The notes: generated by a model from the sequence alone, not told the origin. DNA of 64,000 nt from Chlorobiota bacterium (GCA_016866305.1 VGMX01000005.1:1-64000), one strand, 5' to 3'. Positions 40,767 to 51,560 are shown, counted from the stretch's first letter. A program made the numbers and translations.

Positions 40767-41387
40767 TCAGTGATGGTGTTCAAGAAGATCGACAAGGCTG
40801 CGGGCTGCCTTTCGGGGCGACCCGCTCCGGCTTATGGCGGCTATGACGGCAATGCCCGAGGCTCCGGATTCAAGCGTCAGAAAAGCATTCTGCGGGGTTA
40901 TGCCGCCGATGGCCACAACCGGCAGGTCCGTTGCCGTCCGTACTGCCGCGATGGCTTCGGGACCGATCGGTGCCGTATGTTTTTGCTTCGATCCCGTCGG
41001 GAAAATATGGCCGAATCCTACATAATCCGCCCCATTGCGTTCAGCAGCTGCGGCTTCATCGGAAGAGGATACCGAGACACCGAGCAGCTTGTCCGGCCCC
41101 AGCAGTTTTCGCGCTGCTGGAGCAGGCAGATCCTGCTGGCCGAGATGCACGCCGTCGGCGCCGGATGCAATGGCGATATCCACTCTGTCGTTGACGATAA
41201 AGAGGGCTTGGTGCAACCTGCAGAGCGCCTGTATTTCCTCTGCCCAGCGGTACAACTGCTCTCCGGAAGCTGTCTTGTTGCGGAGCTGTATCATCAGCGC
41301 TCCTCCTTCGAGAGCCTGCCGGGCAATCTCCACCATCGGCAGAGATTCGTCGGTAATGTAACAGAGAAACGGTGTGGAAGGTATCAT
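40767..41387 (-). CDS. thiE: Thiamine-phosphate synthase
   Basis: Couples HMP-PP with the thiazole phosphate to make thiamine phosphate. Protein of 206 residues in a TIM barrel. The active-site segments are MIQLRNK (pyrophosphate Arg), [21 protein letters not shown] (Mg-binding Asp at the end) and [23 protein letters not shown] precedes the phosphate-binding loop. It overlaps the upstream TenI-like gene by 4 bp. Confidence 0.9.
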   Translation of the reverse strand: MIPSTPFLCYITDESLPMVEIARQALEGGALMIQLRNKTASGEQLYRWAEEIQALCRLHQALFIVNDRVDIAIASGADGVHLGQQDLPAPAARKLLGPDKLLGVSVSSSDEAAAAERNGADYVGFGHIFPTGSKQKHTAPIGPEAIAAVRTATDLPVVAIGGITPQNAFLTLESGASGIAVIAAISRSGSPRKAARSLVDLLEHHH

Positions 41388-42004
41388 CGTACCAGGATGT
41401 ATTCAAGGGTTTTCAGGAGTTCGGGAAATTTCGACGTATCGTTGAAAAGGGAAATCGCTGCAATGCCGTGAGCTCCTGCGGAACGGCACAGGGCAGCATT
41501 TTCGGGAGAGATGCCCCCTATGGCAAATACCGGAACCGGAACTGTACGGCATACGACGTGCAGTTTTTCAGTGCCTTGAGGCGATCCGAACCGCCGCTTT
41601 GAAGGAGTATCGAAAACAGGACCGAAAACCAGGTAATCCACCCCTTCATCGACAGCTCTCATGGCCGAATCGGGCGAGTGGGTGCTTTTTCCGGTCAGCA
41701 TGGCGCCCTTCAGAGAGCGGAGCTTGTCGGCCGGACACGACGATTCCTGCAGATGTACACCATCGAGAGCGGCAGCAGCAGCGATATCGGCGCGTTCGTT
41801 GACAAGAATCTTCGCTCCGGTTCCGGCAGCACGGCTTTTTACGGTAACACACAAGTCGAGAAGCGTCGCAGCATCGAGATGTTTTTCCCTGATGATCATC
41901 AGGCAGGGAAGGGAAGGGGGAAGCAATGCGATCTGCCGCAGCATCAGCGAATCATGGCATCCACCATCTTCGGTTCCGCTGCTGACGATGCAAATCCGCG
42001 GCAA
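41384..42004 (-). CDS. TenI/ThiE-like protein, probable thiazole tautomerase
   Basis: Second TIM-barrel protein of the ThiE superfamily beside thiE. The Mg-binding Asp of VHLGQxD is missing (VHLQESS). The segment [11 protein letters not shown] carries a His-Ser that aligns with the catalytic His of Bacillus TenI (GRSVHS). It therefore probably aromatises the thiazole tautomer rather than coupling it. The start is uncertain: TTG at 42004, after a GGGG, gives 206 residues, normal for the family. The open frame extends to 42280 but would collide with the divergent RidA gene. Confidence 0.72.
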   Translation of the reverse strand: MPRICIVSSGTEDGGCHDSLMLRQIALLPPSLPCLMIIREKHLDAATLLDLCVTVKSRAAGTGAKILVNERADIAAAAALDGVHLQESSCPADKLRSLKGAMLTGKSTHSPDSAMRAVDEGVDYLVFGPVFDTPSKRRFGSPQGTEKLHVVCRTVPVPVFAIGGISPENAALCRSAGAHGIAAISLFNDTSKFPELLKTLEYILVR

Positions 42005-42239
42005 TGCCCCTGCACCCGCGTATTCCGGAAAGGGATTGCACCATTCAGGTGCTGATTGGCTTTCAATACTCACAGGCTCAAAAGGTAAGGACGTTTTGTT
42101 TGGACTCCAGGCAAAATATTCCCTGCCGTATTGCTTGTCAAAGCGCAGGATTTGCCGTACATATGAAAAAGACTCTTTCTCCGGTGTCTTCGGAGCGTGG
42201 TCTGTTTTTCTTTCCTGTGCAATATAATGATCGATTCTT

Positions 42240-42722
42240 ATGTCGCATATTGAAGAACGTATCGCTCGCGCGGGTTCCATGCTTCCCGTCCCGCCCGTTC
42301 CCGCAGGGCTTTACCTGCCCGCAATCAGGATTGGTGATATGGTTTATACCTCAGGCCAGCTTCCGCTTCTCGACGGGCGTCTTGTCGAGCCGGGAGGTAA
42401 GGGAAAAGTCAACGAAATCAACCAGGGCGAAGCAGCAAAAGCCGCAGGTACGGCTCTTCTCAACGCGCTTGCCGCGCTGAAAAGTCTTGTGGGTTCACTC
42501 GATGCCGTGGAGCAAATCGTAAAACTTACGGTCTTTGTGGCCAGCGAATCATATTTCTCCGGCCAGCACCTTGTCGCCAACGGCGCATCGTCCCTTCTCA
42601 AGGAGTTTTTCGGAGAGCAGGGAAGGCATGTCCGGAGCGCGGTCGGCGTTGCCGAATTGCCGCTCGATGCCAGCGTGGAGCTTGAGCTTATCGTTGTCTG
42701 TAAATTCAGACAGGGGGCATGA
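42240..42722 (+). CDS. RidA/YjgF-family protein
   Basis: Protein of 160 residues of the long RidA subgroup (with [21 protein letters not shown] at the C-terminus). RidA proteins hydrolyse reactive enamine/imine intermediates from PLP enzymes. The canonical catalytic Arg position reads [10 protein letters not shown] (about 130-139). It is divergent from the thiamine cluster. Near relatives of RidA (Rid7 and others) cannot be excluded. Confidence 0.88.
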   Translation: MSHIEERIARAGSMLPVPPVPAGLYLPAIRIGDMVYTSGQLPLLDGRLVEPGGKGKVNEINQGEAAKAAGTALLNALAALKSLVGSLDAVEQIVKLTVFVASESYFSGQHLVANGASSLLKEFFGEQGRHVRSAVGVAELPLDASVELELIVVCKFRQGA

Positions 42723-43599
42723 TAAGGCTTTCATGAACTGATTCTTTCCTCGCTGTTTTTTCGATGAAAAAAACGGCATTTCCCATCATTCCGAAACCGG
42801 TTATTTTTCCTCCAATCCCCGTAAATCTCCCGGGGAAACAAGCGGCGATCTCGGGTTAAAAGTTTATAAAACAATAAGATATTATTTTTACCCATTTGTT
42901 TTATGACTACTTCTGATACAGATAAGTGGCGTTATAATCATTTCTTATATCAAAATTATTATGAATTAAATATGACAATTGCGTTTTAATATCATTGTTA
43001 TAATGATGTGATTTTTTGTTGTTATATGATGTCTAAAAATCATAAAAATAATATTTGATAAAATATATTATAATGTTTTATCAAAACAATATAAAATATT
43101 TTATATAAATTTTATTTTAATATTTTAATGTTAATAATAATGCTTTATAAGATCTTTGATATAGTTTTTATTGGATGGTTTTTATCTTTATTTATGTTGA
43201 TCTGAAATGTCTCAGTGAATTTATGTTCAGATTGGCCTAATATGTGATCTGTACTGATTTTATTGTTTTTGAAACTGATTGGTCGGGAGTGATTATCGTA
43301 TTGATTATTGTGTTATTATGCAGGCAATACCAGCAAAATCCTTTGTGAAGTATTTTTGACTTCCGTTTGTATTTAGCCGGATTCTGTCATCATGTTCCTT
43401 CCTGGTTTTTTTTCAATGCATTTTCTCTTGATTGCTGCAGGGTGCGAGGGGAAGCCTGGTGATAAATTATCCCGGGCTGTTGACGTGAGGGTGGGGTTTG
43501 GAATGTTTTTTTGCGTTTTTGTTTCATGATCGGTAAAATAGGATTCGAAGAAAAGTTTCGGGGTTCCCGGCAACGCTCCAATTATCAATCCCAGCGCAC
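42723..43599. other. Long gene-free region with extremely A+T-rich core
   Basis: No coding frame is convincing over 877 bp. Counting 42901-43200 gives 50 G+C in 300 bases (about 17%), against roughly 55% around it. The core holds an inverted repeat (43056-43083), a looser repeat ATCTGAA...TTCAGAT near 43199-43237 and several TATAAT-like hexamers. No clear DnaA boxes, terminal repeats or RNA gene were recognised. It may hold promoters for the downstream protease gene or be a foreign insertion. Confidence 0.6.
43056..43083. repeat. Perfect inverted repeat in the AT-rich core
   Basis: Arms TGATAAAA (43056-43063) and TTTTATCA (43076-43083) are separated by 12 bases. It could be a protein-binding site or a weak hairpin. 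In sequence this A/T-rich, chance cannot be excluded. Confidence 0.4.
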
Positions 43600-45267
43600 A
43601 TGTCCCGCATTCTGACTGTTATCGTTATGGTTGTCATCCTTGCTTTCGGTGTCTTTCTCGGCACGCGATTGAACAAGGGGGAACAACAGGGCAATGGGGC
43701 CGAAAGAAAAATGGATGACGCCTACAGCCTGATCATGGATCTGTATGTTGACGATGTCCAGTCCGATTCTCTTGCCGGAGCCGGAATCAGGGGAATGGTC
43801 GAGTCTCTCGATCCTCATTCCGTGTATCTTGATCCGGAGGAGGTCTCCTTTTCCCAGGCGGAATTTGACGGGAATTTTGACGGCATCGGCATTGAGTTCG
43901 ATGTCATCAACGATACGTTGCTTGTGGTTACTCCCCTTTCGGGTGGTCCGAGTGCCGCCGTCGGTATTGCGGCCGGAGACCGTATTGTCGCCATTGATTC
44001 GGTTTCGGCCATTGGGATCACGCATCAGGAGGTGCTGCGCAAGCTCAGGGGAAAGCGAGGAACGACGGTAAGGCTGAAAGTGTTCCGCCCGCTCAACGGA
44101 AAGGTGATGGATTTTCTTGTCACCAGAGGCCGAATTTCAACGTCGAGCATCGAGGCGGCATTCATGCTTTCAGAAGCAACCGGCTATATCCGATTGAGCC
44201 GTTTCGTGGCAACAACGGCCGAAGAGTTCCGGAAGTCGCTTGCCACCCTGAAAGCAAAGGGAATGAGTAGGCTCGTCATTGACATGAGGGGCAATCCCGG
44301 CGGCTTTCTTGAGCAGGCAGTCGAGGTTGCCGATGAATTTCTGAAGAAAGACCAGCTTGTCGTCTATACCAAGAGCGCCAAGAATGCCATAGAAGACGCC
44401 CGTTATGTCGCCAAATCCGGGGACGGGTTCGAAGCCGGCCGGGTTGCCGTGCTTGTCGACAAGGGTAGCGCTTCCGCCTCGGAAATTCTTGCGGGGGCTT
44501 TGCAGGACAACCGGAGGGCGGTGATTATCGGGGAGCTGACGTTCGGCAAGGGGCTCGTGCAGCGCCAGTTCGAGTTCAAGGACGGATCGGCTCTGCGTCT
44601 GACCGTGTCGCGATACTACACGCCTTCCGGAAGGCAGATACAGAGAACCTATCGCAAGGGTGATGAAGGGCGTGAAATATATTACAAGGATGCAATGGTC
44701 GATTTCAAGCCGGAGAAACTGTTTGCAGAGCCCGGCAGTTATCTGTTCCAGAAAAACAGCGATCTGTCGGTCTACAGGACAGGCTTTCTTGCAAAGGTTC
44801 TTTCGCAGTCGGAATCTCCCGGTATCTTTCAGAAAGGGCAGTACGAACTGTTGCGTGATGCCGGCGGTATTATACCCGACTACTGGATAAGCGGGAGACC
44901 ATATGCCGAACTGTACCAGGAGCTCTACCGCACCGCTTCTTTTGACTATCTTGCCCAGAAGATTCTTGACGATCCGGGCAGTATGGTGCAGCAGTACCGC
45001 AAGTCGCCTGATCGATTCCTGAGCGATTACTCCCAGGAAAGCCGCTTTGAATCGCTGGTTGTGAAAATCTGTGCGGAAAAAAAGATTACATTCCAGAAGC
45101 AGGCTTTTTTACAGGAACAGAAAAATATCGCTCTTGCGGTGAAAGCCAGGCTTGCTCATCGTCTTTTCGGTACCGAAGGGCAGATCAGGGTCTATGTGAT
45201 GCAGGCCGATCCGCTCGTCAACGTGGCTTCAAGGGTGCTTGGCCCTGAAGCAGCCCGTGTGCCTTAA
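43600..45267 (+). CDS. C-terminal processing peptidase (S41 family)
   Basis: Periplasmic Ser-Lys protease of 555 residues. A signal anchor (about 2-20) is followed by a PDZ domain ([10 protein letters not shown]...[12 protein letters not shown], about 90-150) and the S41 catalytic domain. The catalytic Ser is in [10 protein letters not shown] and the Lys in LTFGKGLVQ. The C-terminal extension (about 380-555) is longer than in minimal CtpA proteins. Substrates are proteins with exposed C-termini. The start at 43600 follows the AT-rich region. Confidence 0.9.
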   Translation: MSRILTVIVMVVILAFGVFLGTRLNKGEQQGNGAERKMDDAYSLIMDLYVDDVQSDSLAGAGIRGMVESLDPHSVYLDPEEVSFSQAEFDGNFDGIGIEFDVINDTLLVVTPLSGGPSAAVGIAAGDRIVAIDSVSAIGITHQEVLRKLRGKRGTTVRLKVFRPLNGKVMDFLVTRGRISTSSIEAAFMLSEATGYIRLSRFVATTAEEFRKSLATLKAKGMSRLVIDMRGNPGGFLEQAVEVADEFLKKDQLVVYTKSAKNAIEDARYVAKSGDGFEAGRVAVLVDKGSASASEILAGALQDNRRAVIIGELTFGKGLVQRQFEFKDGSALRLTVSRYYTPSGRQIQRTYRKGDEGREIYYKDAMVDFKPEKLFAEPGSYLFQKNSDLSVYRTGFLAKVLSQSESPGIFQKGQYELLRDAGGIIPDYWISGRPYAELYQELYRTASFDYLAQKILDDPGSMVQQYRKSPDRFLSDYSQESRFESLVVKICAEKKITFQKQAFLQEQKNIALAVKARLAHRLFGTEGQIRVYVMQADPLVNVASRVLGPEAARVP

Positions 45268-45268
45268 C

Positions 45269-45964
45269 ATGTCAAAACGCAACAATGTCATGTCCCTGCT
45301 TGAAAAAATCAACAGCAACACCTGTACGCTCCGTCTGAAAAACGACTGGCTGAAAATTTTCACCTGTCCGGTTCCTACCTCCGATTTTCTCTCTTTTGTA
45401 GGCGTTGCTGAAATTGACGCTCCTCAGCACGCGGTGCTCAGTCTTCTCTACGATATCGATGCGGCAACGGAGTGGGTCTGGAAAACCAGGGAGATGCGAC
45501 TGCTCAAGGATCTTTCCGAAGATGAAGAGGGGAATGCCGACGGCGGACGTGTCGTCTACCAGCTCGTCAGCGCACCCTGGCCGCTTTTCGACCGCGAAAT
45601 CATTACCCGTTCCAGAGGGTTCATCGATCCATCCACCTCTGAAGTATTCATCAAGATGGATTGCCTGCCGGATTTCCTTCCCCTTGACAGCCGGTATGTG
45701 CGGGTGCCCCAGGCGGAAGGAGCATGGAATATTCTTCCTGTTGCCGAGAATTCCTGCCGGGTGGTCTTCAGGCTGCATATCGAGCCGGGAGGAGAGATTC
45801 CGGCCTGGCTGGCCAACATAGCGGTTATCGATACCCCCTATCACACCATGAACAACCTGCGTCAGATGGTCAAAAAGGAGAAATACCGTACCCCTGTGGA
45901 TGCTCCTTTCAAAAAGTCACCGGGAGATATCATTCAGAACTATCAGGATTTTATAGCCGAATAG
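45269..45964 (+). CDS. START-domain lipid-binding-like protein 1
   Basis: Protein of 231 residues of the START/SRPBCC fold with no signal peptide. Shared family features are [17 protein letters not shown] (about 92-108) and the C-terminal amphipathic helix [16 protein letters not shown] domains enclose a hydrophobic ligand such as a lipid. ATG at 45269 is one base after the protease stop; a start at 45239 lies inside that gene. It is paralogous to the following gene. Confidence 0.82.
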   Translation: MSKRNNVMSLLEKINSNTCTLRLKNDWLKIFTCPVPTSDFLSFVGVAEIDAPQHAVLSLLYDIDAATEWVWKTREMRLLKDLSEDEEGNADGGRVVYQLVSAPWPLFDREIITRSRGFIDPSTSEVFIKMDCLPDFLPLDSRYVRVPQAEGAWNILPVAENSCRVVFRLHIEPGGEIPAWLANIAVIDTPYHTMNNLRQMVKKEKYRTPVDAPFKKSPGDIIQNYQDFIAE

Positions 45965-46020
45965 TTCTTCCTTGCGGATATTTTTTGCGGTTTTTTCCTT
46001 TCATCAAATGTTTGTGTTAT

Positions 46021-46638
46021 ATGGATGTTCAGTCGGCTCTGCAGGCAAGCTGGGATTTTCGCGTCGAGCACAAGGGAATACGGATTTATTCTTCGAAAGT
46101 GAGGAATTCCGATGTTCTTGGTTTCAAGGGCGAAGCTGAATTTCCCGTTACCTTCAGGAAGCTGATAAGCCTTTTCTACGATACGGCAAACTACCATCGC
46201 TGGGTGCACCAGCTTGCCGGTATGGATGTGCTTGAAAAAAACGATTGTCTCGAATATGTCGTGCGCCAGCTCATCAATGCACCCTGGCCCCTGCAGAAAC
46301 GGGAAATGATCGTGCGTACGGGACTTGCCCAGGCCGGCGAAAATGCCGTAGCCGTAACGATGACCGGCGAGCCGGACTATCTGCCGCCCAACACGCAATA
46401 TCACCGGGTCCGTCACTGCATGGGCTTGTGGGTTTTCACCCCTGCCGACAGCGGCAGCGTTCACATCACCTTTGTCATGCACGTGAATCCCGGCAGTGAC
46501 GTTCCCTCACCGGTCAGCAACACCGCGATGTTCGAAGTCCCCTTCTACTCGTTGCAGAACATGAAAAATCTTCTGACCAGCGGCGCCTACAATCCTCCCT
46601 ACCCCGAGGAGATCGAAAACCATCTCTGTATTATCTGA
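46021..46638 (+). CDS. START-domain lipid-binding-like protein 2
   Basis: Protein of 205 residues. Segments [28 protein letters not shown] (about 85-101) and [12 protein letters not shown] match the preceding protein in order and spacing, so the pair arose by tandem duplication. ATG at 46021 (MDVQSALQ) begins the domain; the longer frame to 45724 overlaps its paralogue. The ligand is unknown. The 3' end overlaps the convergent kinase gene by 8 bp. Confidence 0.82.
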   Translation: MDVQSALQASWDFRVEHKGIRIYSSKVRNSDVLGFKGEAEFPVTFRKLISLFYDTANYHRWVHQLAGMDVLEKNDCLEYVVRQLINAPWPLQKREMIVRTGLAQAGENAVAVTMTGEPDYLPPNTQYHRVRHCMGLWVFTPADSGSVHITFVMHVNPGSDVPSPVSNTAMFEVPFYSLQNMKNLLTSGAYNPPYPEEIENHLCII

Positions 46639-47614
46639 GATGCTCCCGGCAGGCCCTGATGAGCTTTTCAGCCCTGACGGGCACCGCCCCTACCTCCTGG
46701 CATACGGTTCCCGCGGCGAGGTTCGCCATCGCCGCGCTGCTGACGATATCCAGTCCTGCCGCCGTGCAGAGGGCAAGCACGCCGATCACCGTATCGCCCG
46801 CTCCGGAAACGTCGGCAACGTCAAGCGACGCGGCGGGGATATGGGTGAATGATCCGTTGTAGATGGTCATCCCTTTTTCACTTCTGGTTATCACAATGTT
46901 TTCCGCATCGAGTTTCTCCTGGAGTTTCAGACATGCCGCCTCGACCTCCCGGTCGATGTTATGCACCATCATGCCGAGAGATGATGCGAGTTCGGAGAGG
47001 TTGGGCTTGAAGACCGTGCTGTTGCGGTAGCTGAAGAACCCCTGCAGTTTCGGATCGACAAGCACCGGAAGGTCATGGCTGCGTGCAATGCCGATGACTT
47101 CTGCTACAAGCTCCGGAGTCAGCACGCCCTTGTTGTAATCTTCAAGAATGAGCGCATCGATCGACCCGGCAAGCTCTCGCAGCTTTTCAAGAATACTGTG
47201 AGCAATCCCCGCATCGACAGCCGAACGGCTTTCGAAGTCCACTCTGGTGATGTGATGGTTCTGCGAAAGAATTCTTGTCTTGCAGGTTGTCGGGCGGGAT
47301 GGGTCGCAGACAAGGTACTCCCCGGAAAGTCCCTGGCTCCGGAAAAGATCGAGCAGAACCTCGCGGCTTGCATCGTTTCCCGTCACCCCGATCAGGATTG
47401 TCTCTGCACCCAGGGAGAGGGTGTTGCGCGCAACATTGGCGGCTCCGCCGAGACGGTGGTCCTCATGCGTGACATCCACCACCGGTACAGGGTATTCCGG
47501 GGAGATGCGCGATACATGCCCGAAAATATACTTGTCCAGCATGATGTCGCCGATGACCGCGATTTTCAGCCGGCTGAAGGATGCGATGATCTCTTCTACA
47601 GGAAGGGAGTGCAT
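46631..47614 (-). CDS. rfaE1: D-glycero-beta-D-manno-heptose-7-phosphate kinase
   Basis: PfkB-family kinase of 327 residues for ADP-heptose synthesis, needed for LPS core. It corresponds to the first domain of HldE without the cytidylyltransferase-type second domain. [20 protein letters not shown] (about 27-46), [10 protein letters not shown] and the C-terminal [11 protein letters not shown] (catalytic Asp, about 267-277) are visible. A separate adenylyltransferase must lie elsewhere. Confidence 0.9.
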   Translation of the reverse strand: MHSLPVEEIIASFSRLKIAVIGDIMLDKYIFGHVSRISPEYPVPVVDVTHEDHRLGGAANVARNTLSLGAETILIGVTGNDASREVLLDLFRSQGLSGEYLVCDPSRPTTCKTRILSQNHHITRVDFESRSAVDAGIAHSILEKLRELAGSIDALILEDYNKGVLTPELVAEVIGIARSHDLPVLVDPKLQGFFSYRNSTVFKPNLSELASSLGMMVHNIDREVEAACLKLQEKLDAENIVITRSEKGMTIYNGSFTHIPAASLDVADVSGAGDTVIGVLALCTAAGLDIVSSAAMANLAAGTVCQEVGAVPVRAEKLIRACREHLR

Positions 47615-47757
47615 GAATAGTGACGGTTTGTTGATAATGCCGTTGAGCAGGTTGCTGCAGTATGCGCTTTTATGCGTATAGGTAACAAAAATAGCTCTAA
47701 ATTCCAGAACAACCGTAAACCGGCAATCCGGGGGTTTTATTTATTATGAATTTTTGT

Positions 47758-47763
47758 TATAAT
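47758..47763 (+). promoter_or_regulatory. Possible -10 element for ffh operon
   Basis: A perfect TATAAT lies 59 bases upstream of the ffh ATG in an A/T-rich gap (47740-47790). No good TTGACA is present at the expected distance; TTTTAT occupies the -35 spot. Weak evidence. Confidence 0.35.
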
Positions 47764-47821
47764 TAAAGCTAATCATTTTTAAGCTTTATCTTGAAAAGCA
47801 GATACGAAAGCGGATACGATC

Positions 47822-49171
47822 ATGTTCGACAGTCTCACTGATAAATTAGAGCTTACCTTTAAAAAGCTCGCCGGTCAGGCAACCATAAACGAAATCAACA
47901 TCGGTATCGCCATGCGCGATATCAAGCGGGCGCTGCTTGGTGCGGACGTCAACTACAAGGTTGCCAAAAAGCTCGTTGAGGATATCCGCGAGAAGTCCCT
48001 CGGCGAACAGGTCATCAAGAGCGTTTCTCCGGCGCAGATGATCGTCAAGATCGTCAGCGATGAGCTGACCGAACTGATGGGAGGCGAGAACAAGCCGCTC
48101 AACCTTTCTCCCAAGAAGCTTCCGGCAATCATCATGGTGGCCGGCCTTCAGGGTTCCGGCAAAACCACCTTCTGCGCCAAGCTTGCCAGGAGGCTGAAGA
48201 AAAACGGAAAGAACCCCATGCTGGTGGCTGCCGACGTATACCGTCCGGCTGCAATCGACCAGTTGAAGACCCTTGGTGCAGATATCGAGGTTCCGGTGTT
48301 CTGCGTAGAGGAGCAGGATGCCATGAAAGCCGCCATGCAGGGGCTCGAGGTCGCTCGTTCCGGAGCGAAGGACGTGCTGATCGTCGATACAGCCGGACGA
48401 CTGCAGATCGACGAGAAGATGATGGCCGAGGCTGAAGCGATCAAGCATGCGCTGAAGCCGGACGAGCTGCTGTTCGTCGTGGACTCCATGATGGGCCAGG
48501 AAGCCGTCAATACTGCCAGGGAGTTCAACGAACGGCTCGATTTCGACGGCGTGGTGCTCACCAAGCTCGACGGCGACGCCCGCGGCGGTGCGGCGCTCTC
48601 CATCAGGCAGGTCGTGGAAAAGCCGATCAAGTTCATCAGTATCGGCGAAAAGGTTGATGACCTCGACCTTTTCTATCCCGACCGTATGGCCCAGAGAATT
48701 CTCGGTATGGGCGACATCGTGAGTTTCGTGGAAAAAGCCCAGGAGACGCTTGATCTCGAGAAAACCATGCAGATGCAGAAAAAACTCATGAAGAATGAGT
48801 TTGACCTGAACGACTTTTTCGACCAGCTGCAGCAGCTCAAGAAAATGGGCTCCATTCAGGGCCTGATAGAGATGGTGCCGGGCCTGAACAAGATGGTGCC
48901 GAAACAGGAGATCGACAATCTCGACTTCAGACCTATCGAGGCGATGATCAACTCGATGACCCGCCAGGAGAAGGAGAATCCCGACATCATCAACGGGAGC
49001 CGCCGCCAGCGTATCGCAAGAGGGAGCGGAACCAGGGTGCAGGATGTCAATCTGCTGCTCAAGCAGTTCGGCGAGATGAAAAAGATGATGCGTTCGGTGT
49101 CGAAACTGTCGCAGTCCGGCAGAAAGATTACGTCGCAGAATCTTGCGCTTGACAAGTTTTTAAAACGATAA
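47822..49171 (+). CDS. ffh: Signal recognition particle protein Ffh
   Basis: SRP54-type GTPase that binds signal sequences and delivers ribosomes to the membrane. Protein of 449 residues: helical N domain (1-85), G domain with [15 protein letters not shown] (about 106-120), DTAGRL (about 188-193) and [10 protein letters not shown] (about 246-255). The methionine-rich M domain (about 300-449) includes the RNA-binding [12 protein letters not shown]. It heads a conserved operon with rpsP. Confidence 0.97.
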   Translation: MFDSLTDKLELTFKKLAGQATINEINIGIAMRDIKRALLGADVNYKVAKKLVEDIREKSLGEQVIKSVSPAQMIVKIVSDELTELMGGENKPLNLSPKKLPAIIMVAGLQGSGKTTFCAKLARRLKKNGKNPMLVAADVYRPAAIDQLKTLGADIEVPVFCVEEQDAMKAAMQGLEVARSGAKDVLIVDTAGRLQIDEKMMAEAEAIKHALKPDELLFVVDSMMGQEAVNTAREFNERLDFDGVVLTKLDGDARGGAALSIRQVVEKPIKFISIGEKVDDLDLFYPDRMAQRILGMGDIVSFVEKAQETLDLEKTMQMQKKLMKNEFDLNDFFDQLQQLKKMGSIQGLIEMVPGLNKMVPKQEIDNLDFRPIEAMINSMTRQEKENPDIINGSRRQRIARGSGTRVQDVNLLLKQFGEMKKMMRSVSKLSQSGRKITSQNLALDKFLKR

Positions 49172-49210
49172 CGTATTTCAACTGTTAACATTAACTAAAC
49201 TTTTGAAGCA

Positions 49211-49618
49211 TTGGTAAAGATCAGACTTAAAAGAACCGGAAGAAAGAAAATGCCGTTTTACCAGATTGTCGCTGCCGATTCACGCGCACCGCGCGACGGC
49301 AAGTTTCTGGAAGTTGTCGGGCACTACCAGCCGACCGCGAAACCGCATGCCGTAACCCTCAAGAAAGACCGCGTTTCCTACTGGATGCAGACCGGCGCAC
49401 AGCCGACCGATACCGTTCGCAGCCTTATCCGTTCTACCGGTCTTCTGCATGAGCTGAGACTGCGCAGCCTTGGCCGCAGCGAAGCGGACATCACTGCGGA
49501 GATGGAAAAATGGCAGGAGAAGCAGGCTGAAAGGCGTCAGAAGCGTCTTGCGGTGAAAACCCGCCGCCGTCAGGCCAGGAAAGCTGCCGAGGCGAAAGCT
49601 GAAGGCGGAGAGGCCTGA
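49211..49618 (+). CDS. rpsP: 30S ribosomal protein S16
   Basis: Protein of 135 residues starting at TTG (49211), read as [20 protein letters not shown], the universal S16 N-terminus. No ATG fits. The conserved core ends near residue 80. The rest is a basic/Ala-rich extension ([21 protein letters not shown]) longer than in E. coli S16 (82 residues). It follows ffh by 39 bp. Confidence 0.95.
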   Translation: MVKIRLKRTGRKKMPFYQIVAADSRAPRDGKFLEVVGHYQPTAKPHAVTLKKDRVSYWMQTGAQPTDTVRSLIRSTGLLHELRLRSLGRSEADITAEMEKWQEKQAERRQKRLAVKTRRRQARKAAEAKAEGGEA

Positions 49619-49651
49619 AGGGGGTAACTGCAGTTTGAATCTGTTTTCCGT

Positions 49652-50158
49652 ATGGAGCGCTATCTGACGGGTACCATACTCAAGCCGAAAGGGTTGAACG
49701 GCGAGGTCAAGGTGTATCCGGTTACGGATTATCCCGAGCGGTTTCTTTCGCGGAAGTCCTGTTACATAGGGAAAACGGGCAGCGAAGCGGTGCTCTGCAA
49801 CGTTGTCCGCGCCTCGCTCGCCAAAGGCTTTGCATGGCTTTTTTTTGAGGGCATAGAAAGCCGTGAGGCGGCTGAAGCCATTTGCGGCCTGAACCTCTAT
49901 ATCGAGGAACAGGAACTGCAGCCGATGCCCGAAGGGCGCGCATATCTGCATGAACTGATCGGCCTTGCCGTCGTTGACGGCAGCGGCAATGACGCGGGGG
50001 TCGTTACCGATGTGCTGCAGATGCCGGCCAGCGAGGTTTACGAAGTGACGATGAGCGGGGGCAGGGTGGTATTGCTGCCGGCCATCGAAGAGTTTATCGA
50101 AGAGATCGATACCGAAAGACGCCTGATGGTTGTTCCGAGGTTCGAAGAGTTTTTGTGA
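49652..50158 (+). CDS. rimM: Ribosome maturation factor RimM
   Basis: 30S assembly factor that acts with S19. Protein of 168 residues with the N-terminal domain YLTGTILKPKGLNGEVKV (about 3-20) and the C-terminal PRC-barrel (about 95-168, LIGLAVVDGSGNDAGVVTDV). Position between rpsP and trmD is the conserved order. Confidence 0.94.
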   Translation: MERYLTGTILKPKGLNGEVKVYPVTDYPERFLSRKSCYIGKTGSEAVLCNVVRASLAKGFAWLFFEGIESREAAEAICGLNLYIEEQELQPMPEGRAYLHELIGLAVVDGSGNDAGVVTDVLQMPASEVYEVTMSGGRVVLLPAIEEFIEEIDTERRLMVVPRFEEFL

Positions 50159-50193
50159 ATTGTTCCTGACACGCGTGGAGAGCCGGAGGCATC

Positions 50194-50895
50194 ATGGCAC
50201 CATTACGGATTGATGTGATCTCCGTTATTCCCGGCTTTTTCGATTCGCCGCTCGAAAACGGTCTGATCGCGATAGCCAGGAAGAAGCAGTATGCGGAAAT
50301 TCATGTGCACAACCTGCACGATTACGGTCTCGGCCGCTACAGGCAGGTTGACGATACCCCGTTCGGCGGCGGGGCAGGCATGGTGATCCGTCCCGAGCCT
50401 GTTTTTGCATGTATTGAAACGCTGCTTGCCGAAAGGGCGTACGATGCGGTTATCTTTCCCTCACCGGATGGAAAACCCTTCGATCAGCCCCTGGCAAACA
50501 GGCTTTCGCATGCAGGGAACCTCATCCTGCTTTGCGGGCACTACAAGGCCATGGACGACCGGGTACGTCAGCAGCTCGTCACCATGGAGGTTTCCGTGGG
50601 AGATGTGGTGGTTTCGGGTGGCGAGATTCCCTCGCTGCTGATCATGGATGCCGTACTCAGGGTGGTACCGGGCGTGATCGGTGACGGAGAATCAGCCCTC
50701 AGCGATTCCTTCCAGACCGGCATGCTGGATTGCGCCTGGTATACCAGGCCTGCGGAGTTCAGGGGGATGAAGGTTCCGGATGTGCTGTTGTCGGGACATC
50801 ACCGCAACATCGAGAAATGGCGTTACGAAAACGCCCGGCAGCGGACGCTCGAACGTCGCCCCGACCTGCTTGACAGAACGGTTTTTGAAGAGTGA
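50194..50895 (+). CDS. trmD: tRNA (guanine37-N1)-methyltransferase
   Basis: SPOUT-class enzyme making m1G37. Protein of 233 residues with [12 protein letters not shown] at the start, [12 protein letters not shown] (about 52-63) and the AdoMet knot [12 protein letters not shown] (about 112-123) with [11 protein letters not shown] (about 140-150). Conserved operon neighbour of rimM and rplS. Confidence 0.96.
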   Translation: MAPLRIDVISVIPGFFDSPLENGLIAIARKKQYAEIHVHNLHDYGLGRYRQVDDTPFGGGAGMVIRPEPVFACIETLLAERAYDAVIFPSPDGKPFDQPLANRLSHAGNLILLCGHYKAMDDRVRQQLVTMEVSVGDVVVSGGEIPSLLIMDAVLRVVPGVIGDGESALSDSFQTGMLDCAWYTRPAEFRGMKVPDVLLSGHHRNIEKWRYENARQRTLERRPDLLDRTVFEE

Positions 50896-50931
50896 ACAAT
50901 AACGTAATAACGTATAAATAGTTGTCGAAAA

Positions 50932-51294
50932 ATGGATCAGTTAATTCAGTTAGTTGAAGCCACACAGAGCAGGGCAGATTTTCCGGAGATCAACCCCGGT
51001 GATACCGTAAGGATACAGCTGAAGGTTATCGAAGGAGAAAAAGAGAGATTGCAGGCTTTCGAGGGCGTGGTCATCAGCGATCGCGGCGCCGGAGGCTCCA
51101 AAACCATCACCGTCCGCAAGATTTCGCACGGCGTGGGTGTCGAGAGGATCATCCCGGTCAACTCTCCGAATGTCGAGAGTGTCACCGTTCTGAAGCACGG
51201 CAAGGCAAGAAGGGCGAAGCTCTTCTATCTGCGCAAGCGCACCGGAAAGGCTGCACTCAAGGTCAAGGAGCGCAAGACGGCGGTCAAAGCCTGA
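50932..51294 (+). CDS. rplS: 50S ribosomal protein L19
   Basis: Protein of 120 residues with the family core [29 protein letters not shown]-type sequence (about 18-45) and the basic tail [19 protein letters not shown]. Last gene of ffh-rpsP-rimM-trmD-rplS and followed by a strong terminator. Confidence 0.97.
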   Translation: MDQLIQLVEATQSRADFPEINPGDTVRIQLKVIEGEKERLQAFEGVVISDRGAGGSKTITVRKISHGVGVERIIPVNSPNVESVTVLKHGKARRAKLFYLRKRTGKAALKVKERKTAVKA

Positions 51295-51310
51295 GATTTT
51301 CCGCTTGATT

Positions 51311-51346
51311 CCGGCAGGCCCATGCAGGGCTTGCCGGTTTTCTCTT
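51311..51346 (+). terminator. Rho-independent terminator after rplS
   Basis: Stem CCGGCAGGCCC / GGGCTTGCCGG (11 bp, one G-U pair) with a short loop, followed by TTTTCTCTT. It starts 16 bases past the rplS stop. Confidence 0.85.
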
Positions 51347-51560
51347 CCCCTTGTCTTCGTTACCGTTCAGGCAATCCTCAAAAAAGGGCTGCCCTGAGTC
51401 GGCATTTTTTTTGTCTGATCGCCTTTCTCTTTCCGGACGTTTCAATGCGTATATTATCGCTCCGGATGAGCCCCACAGGGGCCGGGGCCCCAGGCATTCC
51501 CTTATTGCCGGAACGCCTTTTGCGGGCGTCGTAACACCACTTTCAACAGGGATGTTCGTT

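Noticed and set aside
42850-43330. Replication origin in the AT-rich island
   Set aside because: No cluster of TTATCCACA-like boxes, and no dnaA, dnaN or parAB nearby.
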